In this document: positions 17,378 through 25,876 of the stretch, piece after piece | How positions within the stretch are numbered: the first letter of the stretch is position 1 | How the letters are laid out: each line of letters begins with the position of its first letter | NCBI RefSeq assembly: GCF_001678755.1 | Contig: NZ_LZDS01000026.1 | Location: forward strand, 62,001-126,000 | DNA length: 64,000 nt | From: Acinetobacter gandensis | Lineage (GTDB): Bacteria; Pseudomonadota; Gammaproteobacteria; Pseudomonadales; Moraxellaceae | Direction of reading: 5' to 3' | Translations under genes and position numbers: made by a program | Notes under the pieces: model-generated | Databases searched by the model: none | What the model was told of the DNA's origin: nothing | What the model saw: the letters and a program-made list of their open reading frames with translations, nothing else

Positions 17378-17681
17378 ATATTTCTTCTGAATATGGCAAA
17401 CTTTGGAAAATTCATTCTAATCAAGAGCTACATATTTCTTCTAAATATTTGATTCAAAAATTAAATTTCAACTATATAGAATTATCATTTCCAGTTCAAA
17501 ATGTGATGTTGTCTGCACCACTTTTAAGATAAACTTCAGTGAACTCGAATAAAATCTCTGCATTTTTCACAGTGTTATAACAGTTCAGTCATATTTTCAT
17601 GCTTTTAATAATCCAAAATCATGCCATTATGTGACACAACCAAATACAGACAATAACTCACATTTTTAGAGTAGTTAGCGA
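17378..17681 (+). other. Intergenic region upstream of tolB
   Basis: About 300 bp of very AT-rich sequence that presumably contains a separate tolB-pal promoter, because tolA ends in a terminator. I could not identify a clear -35/-10 pair, ORF or RNA gene. Confidence 0.4.
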
Positions 17682-18968
17682 ATGATGGAAATGACGCGTA
17701 AACATCTTCTTTGCTTAGCAATTATGACCGCTTTGAGTCCAGTTTTAGTCACTCAAACACATGCACAGCTTCATCTTGAAATCACTAAGGCGCCTGAAGC
17801 AGCGCCTAAAATTGCTATTGTCCCTTTTAGCAATGACACAAATATTTATCCTGTAGTTGAAAGCGATTTGAATCGTTCAGGAAAATTTACCAGTGCGTCT
17901 AAGAACTTAGCTGCAACTGCAGGGATGAATTCTCCAAATGCAGAAGCTTGGCAGGCGGCAGGTGTTCCCTATGTTGTAACAGGAACATCAAAAACAACAG
18001 CTGACGGTTCATATGAAATTCACTATCAACTATACGATGTCGAAAAAAAGCAATACTTATTAAATGAACTATTGACAGTTCCAGCTTCACGTTCACGTCA
18101 AGCAGCGCATATGATCAGTGATGCGATTTATCAAGCTTTAACAGGTATTCCTGGTGACTTCAGTGGTCGTATCGCTTATGTTCTGCGTAATGCAGCAACT
18201 CCAGATCAACGCTATACCCTACAAATTGCCGACACAGATGGGGAGCAGCCACGCACCATTTTAACTTCACGTGATCCAATCCTTTCCCCTGCTTGGACAC
18301 CTGATGCTAAAAAACTGGCTTATGTATCATTTGAAACCAAACGTCCTGCGATTTACATTCAAGACTTAGCAACTGGTAGCCGTGAAAAAGTGGCAAGCTT
18401 CCGTGGTTTAAATGGTGCTCCAAGCTTCTCTCCCGATGGTAAAAGCATGTTGTTCACTGCATCTATGCATGGCAACCCTGAAATTTACCAAATGGATTTA
18501 CAAAGCCGTCAGCTAAAACGGATGACCAATGATACTGCCATCGATACAGAAGCGCGTTATGCACCAGATGGCAAATCATTTATCTTTACTTCTGACCGTG
18601 GTGGCTCTCCACAAATTTATACCTACAACTTAAGTGCTGAAAGTGTAAAACGTTTGACTTTCCGTGGTGCATTTAATGCCCGTGGCACTTTAAGTGCTGA
18701 TGGTAAAAAATTAGCTTTAGTGCATCGTCCAAGTGGCAGTAACTATAAAGTTGCCGTACAAGACATTAACTCAGGTGTGACCAATATTTTGACGCCTACG
18801 AGTTTGGATGAATCTCCAAGCTTCTCGCCAAATGGTCAAATGGTGGTGTATGCAACACGTGAAGCGAACCGCGGCTTATTGTCAATTATGTCTTTAGATG
18901 GACGCTTCCGCATGAACTTACCAAGTGAACAAGGCGAAGTTCGTGAACCTGCTTGGGCACCAAAGTAA
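17682..18968 (+). CDS. tolB: Tol-Pal system beta-propeller protein TolB
   Basis: A 428-residue periplasmic protein. The signal peptide runs to about residue 29 (LLCLAIMTALSPVLVTQTHA). An N-terminal alpha/beta domain (APKIAIVPFSND) is followed by a six-bladed WD40-like propeller with repeated PSFSPDGKSMLF, ARYAPDGKSFIF and PSFSPNGQMVVY motifs. TolB shuttles between TolA and Pal. The first Met codons (1, 2 and 4) are close together; I keep the first. pal follows after 85 nt. Confidence 0.95.
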   Translation: MMEMTRKHLLCLAIMTALSPVLVTQTHAQLHLEITKAPEAAPKIAIVPFSNDTNIYPVVESDLNRSGKFTSASKNLAATAGMNSPNAEAWQAAGVPYVVTGTSKTTADGSYEIHYQLYDVEKKQYLLNELLTVPASRSRQAAHMISDAIYQALTGIPGDFSGRIAYVLRNAATPDQRYTLQIADTDGEQPRTILTSRDPILSPAWTPDAKKLAYVSFETKRPAIYIQDLATGSREKVASFRGLNGAPSFSPDGKSMLFTASMHGNPEIYQMDLQSRQLKRMTNDTAIDTEARYAPDGKSFIFTSDRGGSPQIYTYNLSAESVKRLTFRGAFNARGTLSADGKKLALVHRPSGSNYKVAVQDINSGVTNILTPTSLDESPSFSPNGQMVVYATREANRGLLSIMSLDGRFRMNLPSEQGEVREPAWAPK

Positions 18969-19053
18969 AATAACTGAATTGATAATTTTTTATTCAGCAT
19001 TTAGCTCATAAATTTTTTATTAAACATCATAATGAATCGTCATGGAGATGAAA

Positions 19054-19623
19054 ATGAACGCAGTAAAATTATTTGCTCTTCCTGTTTTAGCCACTGCCTT
19101 GGTCATGACAGGTTGCGCAAGCCGCAAACCTGCAGCAGATATTCAAGCAGGACAAAATCCGTCTAGCTCTACCACTGTAAATACTACAGGCCTAAGTGAA
19201 GATGCAGCGCTTAATGCACAAAACCTTGCAGGTGCCTCATCAAAAGGTGTAACTGAAGCTAATAAAGCGTATTTAGCAAAGCGCGTCGTACACTTCGATT
19301 ACGACAGTTCTGAACTCAGCAATGAAGATCTTCAAACACTGCAAGCGCACGCACAGTTCCTTGTAGCGAATGCTAATTCACGTGTTGCTTTAACAGGTCA
19401 TACCGATGAACGTGGCACACGTGAATACAACATGGCGTTGGGTGAACGTCGTGCTAAAGCGGTTGAAAGCTTTTTAGTAACAACAGGTGTTAATCCAAAC
19501 CAACTTGAAGCTGTAAGTTATGGTAAAGAGATGCCAATCAATGCGGGTCATGATGAAAATGCATGGAAAGAAAACCGCCGTGTAGAAATTAACTACGAAG
19601 CTGTTCCACCACTATTGAAATAA
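19054..19623 (+). CDS. pal: Peptidoglycan-associated lipoprotein Pal
   Basis: A 189-residue outer-membrane lipoprotein. The signal ends in VMTGC, so the lipidated Cys is about residue 21. The C-terminal OmpA-like domain (VVHFDYDSSELS, LTGHTDERGTREYNMALGERR, VSYGKEMP, NRRVEINYE) binds peptidoglycan. The frame opens 4 codons earlier (19042), but GGAG lies 6 nt before the ATG at 19054 and gives the usual MNAVKLFALPVLA start. It completes the Tol-Pal complex. A bidirectional terminator follows. Confidence 0.96.
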   Translation: MNAVKLFALPVLATALVMTGCASRKPAADIQAGQNPSSSTTVNTTGLSEDAALNAQNLAGASSKGVTEANKAYLAKRVVHFDYDSSELSNEDLQTLQAHAQFLVANANSRVALTGHTDERGTREYNMALGERRAKAVESFLVTTGVNPNQLEAVSYGKEMPINAGHDENAWKENRRVEINYEAVPPLLK

Positions 19624-19653
19624 GTTTATTTTCAGGATGGTAGACCTAGCAAT

Positions 19654-19682
19654 AAAAAAGCACTCAAATTGAGTGCTTTTTT
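19654..19682. terminator. Bidirectional terminator after pal
   Basis: AAAAAAGCACTC / GAGTGCTTTTTT with a short AT loop, between pal (+) and a small convergent gene (-). Confidence 0.85.
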
Positions 19683-19699
19683 ATACAAAACCCAGTCCA

Positions 19700-19897
19700 T
19701 TAGGCTTCTGTTTTTACCGATTCAGAATTTTCTTTTTCAGCGTGCATAGATTCAATCAAATCATGCTTATTGAACTTTTTATATTCTGCCTTCGACTCAT
19801 AGCCACTCCACGCAGCTTTCACAGTATCTGCAGAAATATTGTCTAAATTCAATCCTTCAGTTGCGGTTGGAGTCGCATCAAATTTTTGTGTGGTCAT
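19700..19897 (-). CDS. Small conserved-looking protein, 65 residues
   Basis: A short hydrophilic protein beginning MTTQKFDATPTATEGLNLDN. It has no signal peptide or membrane helix and has a charged C-terminus (KEYKKF-like helix, EKENSESVKTEA). The ATG at 19897 has AGGGAG about 7 nt upstream, so I prefer it over the one 6 codons earlier. I do not recognise the family. It is monocistronic and shares a terminator with pal. Confidence 0.6.
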   Translation of the reverse strand: MTTQKFDATPTATEGLNLDNISADTVKAAWSGYESKAEYKKFNKHDLIESMHAEKENSESVKTEA

Positions 19898-20081
19898 TGT
19901 TGTGCTCCCTGTCATTGGATTTTTATACCTCCTTCAACATAGCATGTTCAACCAGACTTGCAAGGGTAAAATGAAGGCAAATAGTCGAGTATGATTTTTC
20001 TTTTGCGTCGTTCTCATCTAAAATGTTGCACAATCACGTTTTTATCATTTTTGATAAATCAATATTTGGAGTTTTCCTGTC

Positions 20082-21056
20082 ATGTCAAATCTCACCCTTT
20101 CCCAATTTTTACAACAACAAAGTGGTAATCTAACTCCTGCATTAGCACAAGTTATTGAAACAATTGGTAATACTTGCAAAGACATCGACCTTCTTTTACA
20201 AAAAGGTGCTTTGGCTGGCGTATTGGGTAGCGCGCAACACGAAAACGTTCAAGGTGAAGAACAAAAGAAACTCGACGTTATCTCTAACGACTATTTAATC
20301 GATGCTTTAAAAGTTCACCCACATGTAGGGGGTTTGGCTTCTGAAGAATTAGATGAATTCACACCAGCGCAAGAAAATGGTGAATTCTTAGTATTATTTG
20401 ACCCGCTTGATGGTTCAAGCAATATCGATATCAACATGTGTGTAGGTACAATTTTCTCAATTCTTCCAGCTAAAAATGCTGTAACACAAGCAGAAGACTT
20501 CATGCAAGCTGGTGTTAACCAAGCTGCAGCAGGTTATGTGCTCTATGGCCCATCAACTATGATGGCACTAACTGTTGGCGCTGGCGTTGTATTCTTTACA
20601 TTTGACCCAGAAAGCAAAGAATTCTTATTAACAAAAGATGCAATTGCAGTTGCTGCTGACACCAAAGAATATGCCATCAATGCTTCGAACCAACGCCATT
20701 GGGAAGAGCCTGTTAAACGCTATGTAGACGAACTTCTTGCAGGTAAAACTGGTCCACGTGAAAAAGACTTCAACATGCGTTGGGTTGCGTGCATGGTGGG
20801 TGATATTCACCGTATTCTTTGCCGTAGCGGTATCTTCATGTATCCATACGACTTTAAAGATCCGAAAAAAGCAGGTCGCCTACGTTTAATGTACGAAGCA
20901 AACCCAATGAGTATGCTTATGGAACAAGCTGGTGGTGCTTCTACTACAGGTCGTGTACGCATTCTTGACATCCAACCAACTGAACTTCATCAACGTGTAC
21001 CAGTGATTATTGGTTCTAAAAATGAAGTTGATTTAGTCACCTCTTATCATAACTAA
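20082..21056 (+). CDS. fbp: Fructose-1,6-bisphosphatase, class 1
   Basis: A 324-residue gluconeogenic phosphatase that hydrolyses fructose 1,6-bisphosphate to fructose 6-phosphate. The signature [10 protein letters not shown] starts at D107, preceded by ASEELDEF with a metal-binding Glu pair. The C-terminal substrate and metal motif is [19 protein letters not shown]. The length is typical. GGAG (in TTTGGAGTTTTCCTGTC) lies before the ATG. A 7-bp hairpin TTTATCA/TGATAAA (20041-20058) lies just upstream. It is transcribed alone or with the following methyltransferase gene. Confidence 0.95.
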   Translation: MSNLTLSQFLQQQSGNLTPALAQVIETIGNTCKDIDLLLQKGALAGVLGSAQHENVQGEEQKKLDVISNDYLIDALKVHPHVGGLASEELDEFTPAQENGEFLVLFDPLDGSSNIDINMCVGTIFSILPAKNAVTQAEDFMQAGVNQAAAGYVLYGPSTMMALTVGAGVVFFTFDPESKEFLLTKDAIAVAADTKEYAINASNQRHWEEPVKRYVDELLAGKTGPREKDFNMRWVACMVGDIHRILCRSGIFMYPYDFKDPKKAGRLRLMYEANPMSMLMEQAGGASTTGRVRILDIQPTELHQRVPVIIGSKNEVDLVTSYHN

Positions 21057-21070
21057 TATTTACCCTTTTA

Positions 21071-21100
21071 ACGAAAGTCAGTTATTCAGCTGACTTTCGT
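21071..21100 (+). terminator. Hairpin between fbp and the methyltransferase gene
   Basis: A perfect 11-bp stem ACGAAAGTCAG / CTGACTTTCGT with an 8-nt loop, 15 nt after the fbp stop and 13 nt before the next ATG. There is no T run, so it may be a processing or stability element rather than a terminator. Confidence 0.45.
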
Positions 21101-21112
21101 GGATATTTTCCC

Positions 21113-21889
21113 ATGGCCCTGATTTATCTCGAATCAAAAGACAATCCTAAAATTAAGCATCTGCGTGGCTTAATCGACCAAAATGCCTATCGTAAAAAAC
21201 AAGGTCAAACTGTTTTAGAAGGCACCCATTTGGTTCTCTCTTGGTTAGATGCAAAACGACCAATTAAATCTATTTTCACCACTGAAAGTGCGATTAATCA
21301 CGCCGATTTTGACCTAATTGCTGAAAAATATTTAGGTACAGTGTTTATTCTAAGTGAATCACTTTATAAAGATATCAGTACATTAGGTACTTCAATTGCT
21401 TGCCTAGCGATTGTTGACTTACCCAACTCAAGTGAAGCGCTCAACTTTACTGAAGACACCTTAATTTTAGACAATATTCAAGATCCTGGTAACGTAGGTA
21501 CTTTGCTCCGCTCTGCGGCTGCAGCGGGTATTGAACAAATTGTATGTACTAAAGGTTCAGCATCGCTTTGGTCTCCACGTGTTTTACGTGCAGGCATGGG
21601 CGCGCACTTCTCAGTACATACTTATGAAAATATCGTCCTTGAAGATATTTTGCCAAAGTTCAAAATTCCTGTTTATGCTACCAGCTCACATCAGTCTGAA
21701 AACCTATATTCAAAAAATTTACGCCAGCAATGTGTATGGATTTTAGGTAATGAAGGCCAGGGTGTGTCTGAATATGCATTAAAACATGCGGAAGCAGTTG
21801 CCATTCCCCAACCTGGTGGACAAGAATCACTTAACGTCGCAATTGCCGGTTCAATCTGCTTTTTTGAGATGGTTCGCCAACGTCAGTAA
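21113..21889 (+). CDS. SpoU/TrmH-family RNA 2'-O-methyltransferase
   Basis: A 258-residue knotted SPOUT methyltransferase that transfers a methyl group from SAM to a ribose 2'-OH in rRNA or tRNA. All three SpoU motifs are present: LDNIQDPGNVGTLLRSAAAAG (motif 1, with the catalytic Asn/Arg), VWILGNEGQGVSEYAL (motif 2) and IPQPGGQESLNVAIAGSICF (motif 3). The N-terminal ~100 residues form the L30e-like RNA-binding domain (KDNPKIKHLRGLIDQNAYRK). The specific nucleotide target cannot be told from sequence alone. Confidence 0.88.
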   Translation: MALIYLESKDNPKIKHLRGLIDQNAYRKKQGQTVLEGTHLVLSWLDAKRPIKSIFTTESAINHADFDLIAEKYLGTVFILSESLYKDISTLGTSIACLAIVDLPNSSEALNFTEDTLILDNIQDPGNVGTLLRSAAAAGIEQIVCTKGSASLWSPRVLRAGMGAHFSVHTYENIVLEDILPKFKIPVYATSSHQSENLYSKNLRQQCVWILGNEGQGVSEYALKHAEAVAIPQPGGQESLNVAIAGSICFFEMVRQRQ

Positions 21890-21972
21890 AATCGTTACTT
21901 TATTTTATTAAGACGCGACCATTCAAAAAAATAGATTACACTAGAAAAATAATAATTCTTTTTGTCAACCTA

Positions 21973-22018
21973 ACCATTATTTCCAACGTTATTTAAGTAT
22001 GAATATGGAAATAATGGT
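21973..22018 (+). promoter_or_regulatory. 13-bp inverted repeat covering the sigma-factor ribosome-binding site
   Basis: Perfect arms ACCATTATTTCCA (21973-21985) and TGGAAATAATGGT (22006-22018) with a 20-nt spacer. The right arm runs into GGTGGG, the only Shine-Dalgarno-like sequence before the ATG at 22028. In mRNA the stem would hide part of that site; in DNA it could be an operator. Confidence 0.6.
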
Positions 22019-22027
22019 GGGTGTCCA

Positions 22028-22663
22028 ATGACAGGATTTTCCATCCCTATGGATTTAGCACCCAAACAGTCCGAGACCCAAAATAGTAGTGTTCTGAAGA
22101 GCACAGCTGAATCTCGCCTGAAAAACTTCATGAATGAAGTAACGGGACGTGCTTTAGTAATGATGGAAAGTGCAACACACGGACAACATGGCATTGCTAT
22201 GGATTTAGTCCAAGAAGCATTTATATCATTGCATAAAGCCTATGCTGACAAATCTACAGATGAATGGTATCCCCTGTTTTACACCATTTTAAATAATAAA
22301 TTGCAGGATTGGCGTCGTAAAGAGGCTCGCCGTTCTCAACCATTTTCTTTATTCAGAAAAGTTAGTCTTGATGACGATGATGTTGAATTGCAAGATGTTG
22401 TTGATGAATCAACGCCTAATCCATTCGACTTCTTAGATCAAGCAGTTACTGCAGATGAAATACAAAATGCCATTGCAGAGCTTCCTGTTCGCCAGCAACA
22501 AGCATTTATGTTGCGAGCTTGGGAAGGTTTCGATACGCATACCACTGCAGAAATTATGAATTGTTCCGAAGGCAGTGTGAAAACACATTACCACCGTGCC
22601 ATTCAAGGCTTACGTACCGCTTTGGCACATTTGAATCCACATATGGGAGGATCATCCGAATGA
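22028..22663 (+). CDS. RNA polymerase sigma factor, ECF-like
   Basis: A 211-residue group 4-type sigma factor with regions 2 and 4 only. Region 2 is about residues 55-100 (HGIAMDLVQEAFISLHKAY, then LNNKLQDWRRKE). Region 4 is about 143-200 (AELPVRQQQAFMLRAWEGFD, then the helix-turn-helix EIMNCSEGSVKTHYHRAIQG). It heads a three-gene cluster with a small membrane protein (4-nt ATGA overlap) and a DUF3106 protein. The same order (sigma factor, DUF3619, DUF3106) is known in betaproteobacteria. The membrane protein is a candidate anti-sigma factor, by inference. M8 is an alternative start. Confidence 0.88.
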   Translation: MTGFSIPMDLAPKQSETQNSSVLKSTAESRLKNFMNEVTGRALVMMESATHGQHGIAMDLVQEAFISLHKAYADKSTDEWYPLFYTILNNKLQDWRRKEARRSQPFSLFRKVSLDDDDVELQDVVDESTPNPFDFLDQAVTADEIQNAIAELPVRQQQAFMLRAWEGFDTHTTAEIMNCSEGSVKTHYHRAIQGLRTALAHLNPHMGGSSE

Positions 22664-22980
22664 AACAAGATGATTTCTTAAAGCAAGTAACTTCCAAGCT
22701 TGATGGACTCGCACAGCATCACAAAGACAAAGCCAATGTCATGAATAACGTGCTTGAAGAAATTCACCAGCATGAAACTTCTCGCTACGGCTTTTGGAAA
22801 ATGTCAGGCTTTGCGTTAGCCGCTGCAATCGCTGGTTTTGTTGTATTACCGAATGCAACTATTTTAGATGAGAAACCACAAAATCAAGTGATTTCAACCC
22901 CAAAACTCTCACCTCAAATGGTGGAAGATCTTGAAATGTTAATGGTTCTGGGTGAGGACAAAGTTCCACATGGCAGCTAA
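22660..22980 (+). CDS. Small single-pass membrane protein, possible anti-sigma factor (DUF3619-like)
   Basis: A 106-residue protein starting MKQDDFLKQVTSKLDGLAQH. A hydrophilic helical N-domain (1-44) precedes one membrane helix (about 45-62, MSGFALAAAIAGFVVLPN) and a short periplasmic tail. This layout matches small anti-sigma or regulatory partners. It overlaps the sigma gene by 4 nt (ATGA) and the DUF3106 gene by 11 nt, so the three are translationally coupled. I saw no zinc-binding HxxxCxxC motif of the ZAS class. The role is inferred from position and topology. Confidence 0.7.
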   Translation: MKQDDFLKQVTSKLDGLAQHHKDKANVMNNVLEEIHQHETSRYGFWKMSGFALAAAIAGFVVLPNATILDEKPQNQVISTPKLSPQMVEDLEMLMVLGEDKVPHGS

Positions 22981-23374
22981 AAAAATCGCAATTGCATTTT
23001 GTGCATTCAGTTTTTTGCAAACAAGTTTTGCAGGCTTTGATCGTTTTTGGATTTTCTCTAAAGACGCGGATACTCAAGTCAATGAAACTTGGGATGCATT
23101 ATCTGATGTTGAGCAACAAGCACTCATAAAAAAATACCAAACTTTGAAAGAAATTCCTGCTGCACAAAGCGTTAGCTTACAGCAACGTATGGATTGGTTT
23201 ACTCAACTTCCTGATGCAGAAAAACAGCGCATGCGAGAAACATGGCAAAAAATGAGTACGTTAGAGCGTAAAGAATTAGCCACACGTATGCAAAGTGCAG
23301 CTCCAGATGAACGCTCAGCTATTCGTGATGAGTATATTAATAAATACTTGCAACCCGCTATTACAGTGCATTAA
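22970..23374 (+). CDS. DUF3106-family secreted protein
   Basis: A 134-residue protein from the ATG at 22970; a GTG 6 codons earlier also opens the frame, but GAGG is well spaced for the ATG. The signal peptide ends around SFAG (residue 21). The mature part has the repeated pattern of DUF3106: WDALSDVEQQALIKKYQTL, W(F)TQLPDAEKQRMRETW and WQKMSTLERKELATRM. This is a small helical periplasmic domain, similar in feel to envelope-stress sensors. It is the last gene of the sigma-factor module and is followed by a terminator. Confidence 0.75.
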   Translation: MAAKKIAIAFCAFSFLQTSFAGFDRFWIFSKDADTQVNETWDALSDVEQQALIKKYQTLKEIPAAQSVSLQQRMDWFTQLPDAEKQRMRETWQKMSTLERKELATRMQSAAPDERSAIRDEYINKYLQPAITVH

Positions 23375-23401
23375 GTTAGACACTTTTTTAATATGTTTGC
23401 C

Positions 23402-23435
23402 AATAAAAAACCCTCTGTGAGAGGGTTTTTTTATT
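23402..23435. terminator. Bidirectional terminator
   Basis: AAAAAACCCTC / GAGGGTTTTTTT with a TGTGA loop, between the DUF3106 gene (+) and the convergent GlyGly-CTERM gene (-). Confidence 0.88.
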
Positions 23436-23446
23436 GCTATTGAATT

Positions 23447-25864
23447 CTAGTTCATTCGACGACGATAGACTACTAAACCAAACAAACTGATTAAACCTAA
23501 TATTCCAAAAGATCCACCACCACTCGATGAGGTATTGGTGTTTTTAGCTGTATTTTTCAAAGTTAAAATACCAAAATTGGATTTTGCTCCCTCGGAATCA
23601 AATACCGAATATTTGACAGGGTAATCAAATTGGCTCAGATTATTTTTCACACTAAAAGAAAGCTTTCCACCATAGCAGGTCTCTTTGACATAACTCCCTG
23701 GACACTGTCCACTGCGTTCAGCTGTAAAATTCAGGCCCGCAGGAATGCTATCTAAATGAATCGGCAAATCTAATCCATTAACATCTTTATTCCACAATGC
23801 TTTGCCTGAAGGGAGTGTAGCTAATGGACCATCTCCCTCCTCACTGGCATTCAGCATTAAGTTATCAATGTTCAAAGTCAAATTACTTGATGGATCAATT
23901 GAATAAGTTTTGCTTTCAACAATTGGTTCAATATTTTTAAATACAGCTTTTAGAATTCCTGAAGAACTATTTGATGTATTGGTTTTTTCGGTCAAAGTAT
24001 ATTGGCAAAATGCGAAATCTGTTGCATCCGTTACATCTCCACCCGCTCTATAAATCACAACTTTATGAAGTTTAGCATCCCATTCACATTTCAAATCATC
24101 TAGATCACCACCAACTACCGATGCCTGGCCTGATGCGATTGTAATTTCTGAACCAATTCCCAGCGGTTTTGCACTTACCGTATAATTATCTGCATTTAAC
24201 TTCTGTAATTGTCTTGATTGGGTGCCAATCACAGTTACTTCTTGAGGTAGCGATTTTTCAAAAGGATTAAAATAAATTGCCCGATATTTTAAATTGTTTT
24301 TCAATGCAGCTAGTTCAGCTTCTTTGACCGATAAGTCTTCTTGATTCGCAATTTTATATTCTTTATATACGGGATCATTAATATCTGCTTTAAGTCCATC
24401 AATTTCATCTTGATAACCTTTTACTAAGACCTTTATCGATGAATTTGTTAACTCCTCAACATCGGCTGCCGTAAGATCCATGGACTCTACAGAACCAATT
24501 TCACAACTATTGCGAGAATCTGGATTAAGTTGCAAAGTCCCATCTGTAATACGAACCAGCCCTCTTTGATCATTTTCCGAACAATTACTAAGACCAGTAT
24601 TCATTAGGCTTGTAGCTAAATTCGTCTTCAGTGGATAATACAAAGGTAAATATAGGTTATATTCAGATGTTTCCTGTAAAGGTGTGAGATAAGTCGATAT
24701 CGCATTATTTTTTACATCAATATTCTTTATAGAGCTATTGGTGCTAGTCAAAACACTTTCAGGTAAATCACATAATGCTTCTGTTAACTCAAAAGCATTA
24801 CCTGTCGCGTAAAATATTTGGGTTTTATCAGGTACTGTATTATTCAGATATCGACAAGATTTACCGGTTTTATTAAATGCTAAGACATTAAAAGCCAATG
24901 ATTTAGAACCATTTTTATCATAGTAATAAGTACTGTAGGCATCATTTTCAACAATGGTGTTACTGGTAAAGCTGAATAAAGATGCAGCACTTAGACGCTC
25001 AACACTATTGTTTACCGTATTATCAATCGCTTTGATAATACTACCTGTTGTTGCACTTGCCCTATTTTTTGCTATGGTATTTGCCATCAGTACTGAAGTA
25101 ACTTGGCCACAGTAATCAAATATACTTTGACTATTCGCTGAACCATTTTCAATAAAGCTACTTTGGGTGAAACTAATATTAGGCTTACTATCACCAAAAT
25201 TACCCACACAATCCATTGCCAAGACACTACCTTTAGGTGCCTGATTTGACTGCACTAATGTACTCACTAAATCTACATTTTTTTCGGTGTTTAACGTAGA
25301 GGCATAAATTGCACCACCTGCAATATCCGCCTTAGAGTTATCAATAATGCCGTTACTAAGCACAAAACTTCCGCCGACATTTACAGCTCCCCCTCGGGTA
25401 TTAGAATATCCATTAGTTAAACGAACACTTTGCATCACAACATTTGCTTCAGTTTTGCCCGTATTTAAAATACGGGATTTTCCTTGGGCATTAATTGTGG
25501 TTTTGATTGCTTCGTATGCAGGGTAATTTCCTGTTAATTTATTTTTAACATCAAAATTCCAGCGACTTTTGCCTTGAATCGTAATTTGTGTCTCTGGAAC
25601 TAATTCACCTAAACTGAGTTTGTATTCACCAGCTTCAAGTTGAATAATGTCGTTTTGTCCATTTGCTGTATTGCCAGCTTTACATCCACCAAATGCGGCA
25701 TTTTTTCTTGCTGTCTCTATCGCTTCACGCAATGAACAATTATTTGCATTTTCACCATTTTCATCATCAAAAGTATTTACATATATGATTTTATCGTCAG
25801 CAGCCATAAGTGACATGGCTGCAAGCACCATGGCAGCTAATAATCCTTTTTTATAATTTTTCAT
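23447..25864 (-). CDS. CSLREA-domain surface protein with GlyGly-CTERM tail
   Basis: An 805-residue exported protein. Signal peptide about 1-22 (LLAAMVLAAMSLMA). The CSLREAIE motif is at residues 43-50, followed by a right-handed parallel-beta-helix region rich in Asn, Ser and Gly (through ~440), a coiled region near DVEELTNSSIKVL, and beta domains. The C-terminus (from ~779) is SSSGGGSFGILGLISLFGLV plus an Arg cluster, the GlyGly-CTERM sorting signal that rhombosortase, a rhomboid protease, cleaves in other bacteria. It lies 12 nt downstream of a second protein of the same type. The function is unknown; surface display is likely. Confidence 0.8.
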   Translation of the reverse strand: MKNYKKGLLAAMVLAAMSLMAADDKIIYVNTFDDENGENANNCSLREAIETARKNAAFGGCKAGNTANGQNDIIQLEAGEYKLSLGELVPETQITIQGKSRWNFDVKNKLTGNYPAYEAIKTTINAQGKSRILNTGKTEANVVMQSVRLTNGYSNTRGGAVNVGGSFVLSNGIIDNSKADIAGGAIYASTLNTEKNVDLVSTLVQSNQAPKGSVLAMDCVGNFGDSKPNISFTQSSFIENGSANSQSIFDYCGQVTSVLMANTIAKNRASATTGSIIKAIDNTVNNSVERLSAASLFSFTSNTIVENDAYSTYYYDKNGSKSLAFNVLAFNKTGKSCRYLNNTVPDKTQIFYATGNAFELTEALCDLPESVLTSTNSSIKNIDVKNNAISTYLTPLQETSEYNLYLPLYYPLKTNLATSLMNTGLSNCSENDQRGLVRITDGTLQLNPDSRNSCEIGSVESMDLTAADVEELTNSSIKVLVKGYQDEIDGLKADINDPVYKEYKIANQEDLSVKEAELAALKNNLKYRAIYFNPFEKSLPQEVTVIGTQSRQLQKLNADNYTVSAKPLGIGSEITIASGQASVVGGDLDDLKCEWDAKLHKVVIYRAGGDVTDATDFAFCQYTLTEKTNTSNSSSGILKAVFKNIEPIVESKTYSIDPSSNLTLNIDNLMLNASEEGDGPLATLPSGKALWNKDVNGLDLPIHLDSIPAGLNFTAERSGQCPGSYVKETCYGGKLSFSVKNNLSQFDYPVKYSVFDSEGAKSNFGILTLKNTAKNTNTSSSGGGSFGILGLISLFGLVVYRRRMN

Positions 25865-25876
25865 GACACATCCTTA

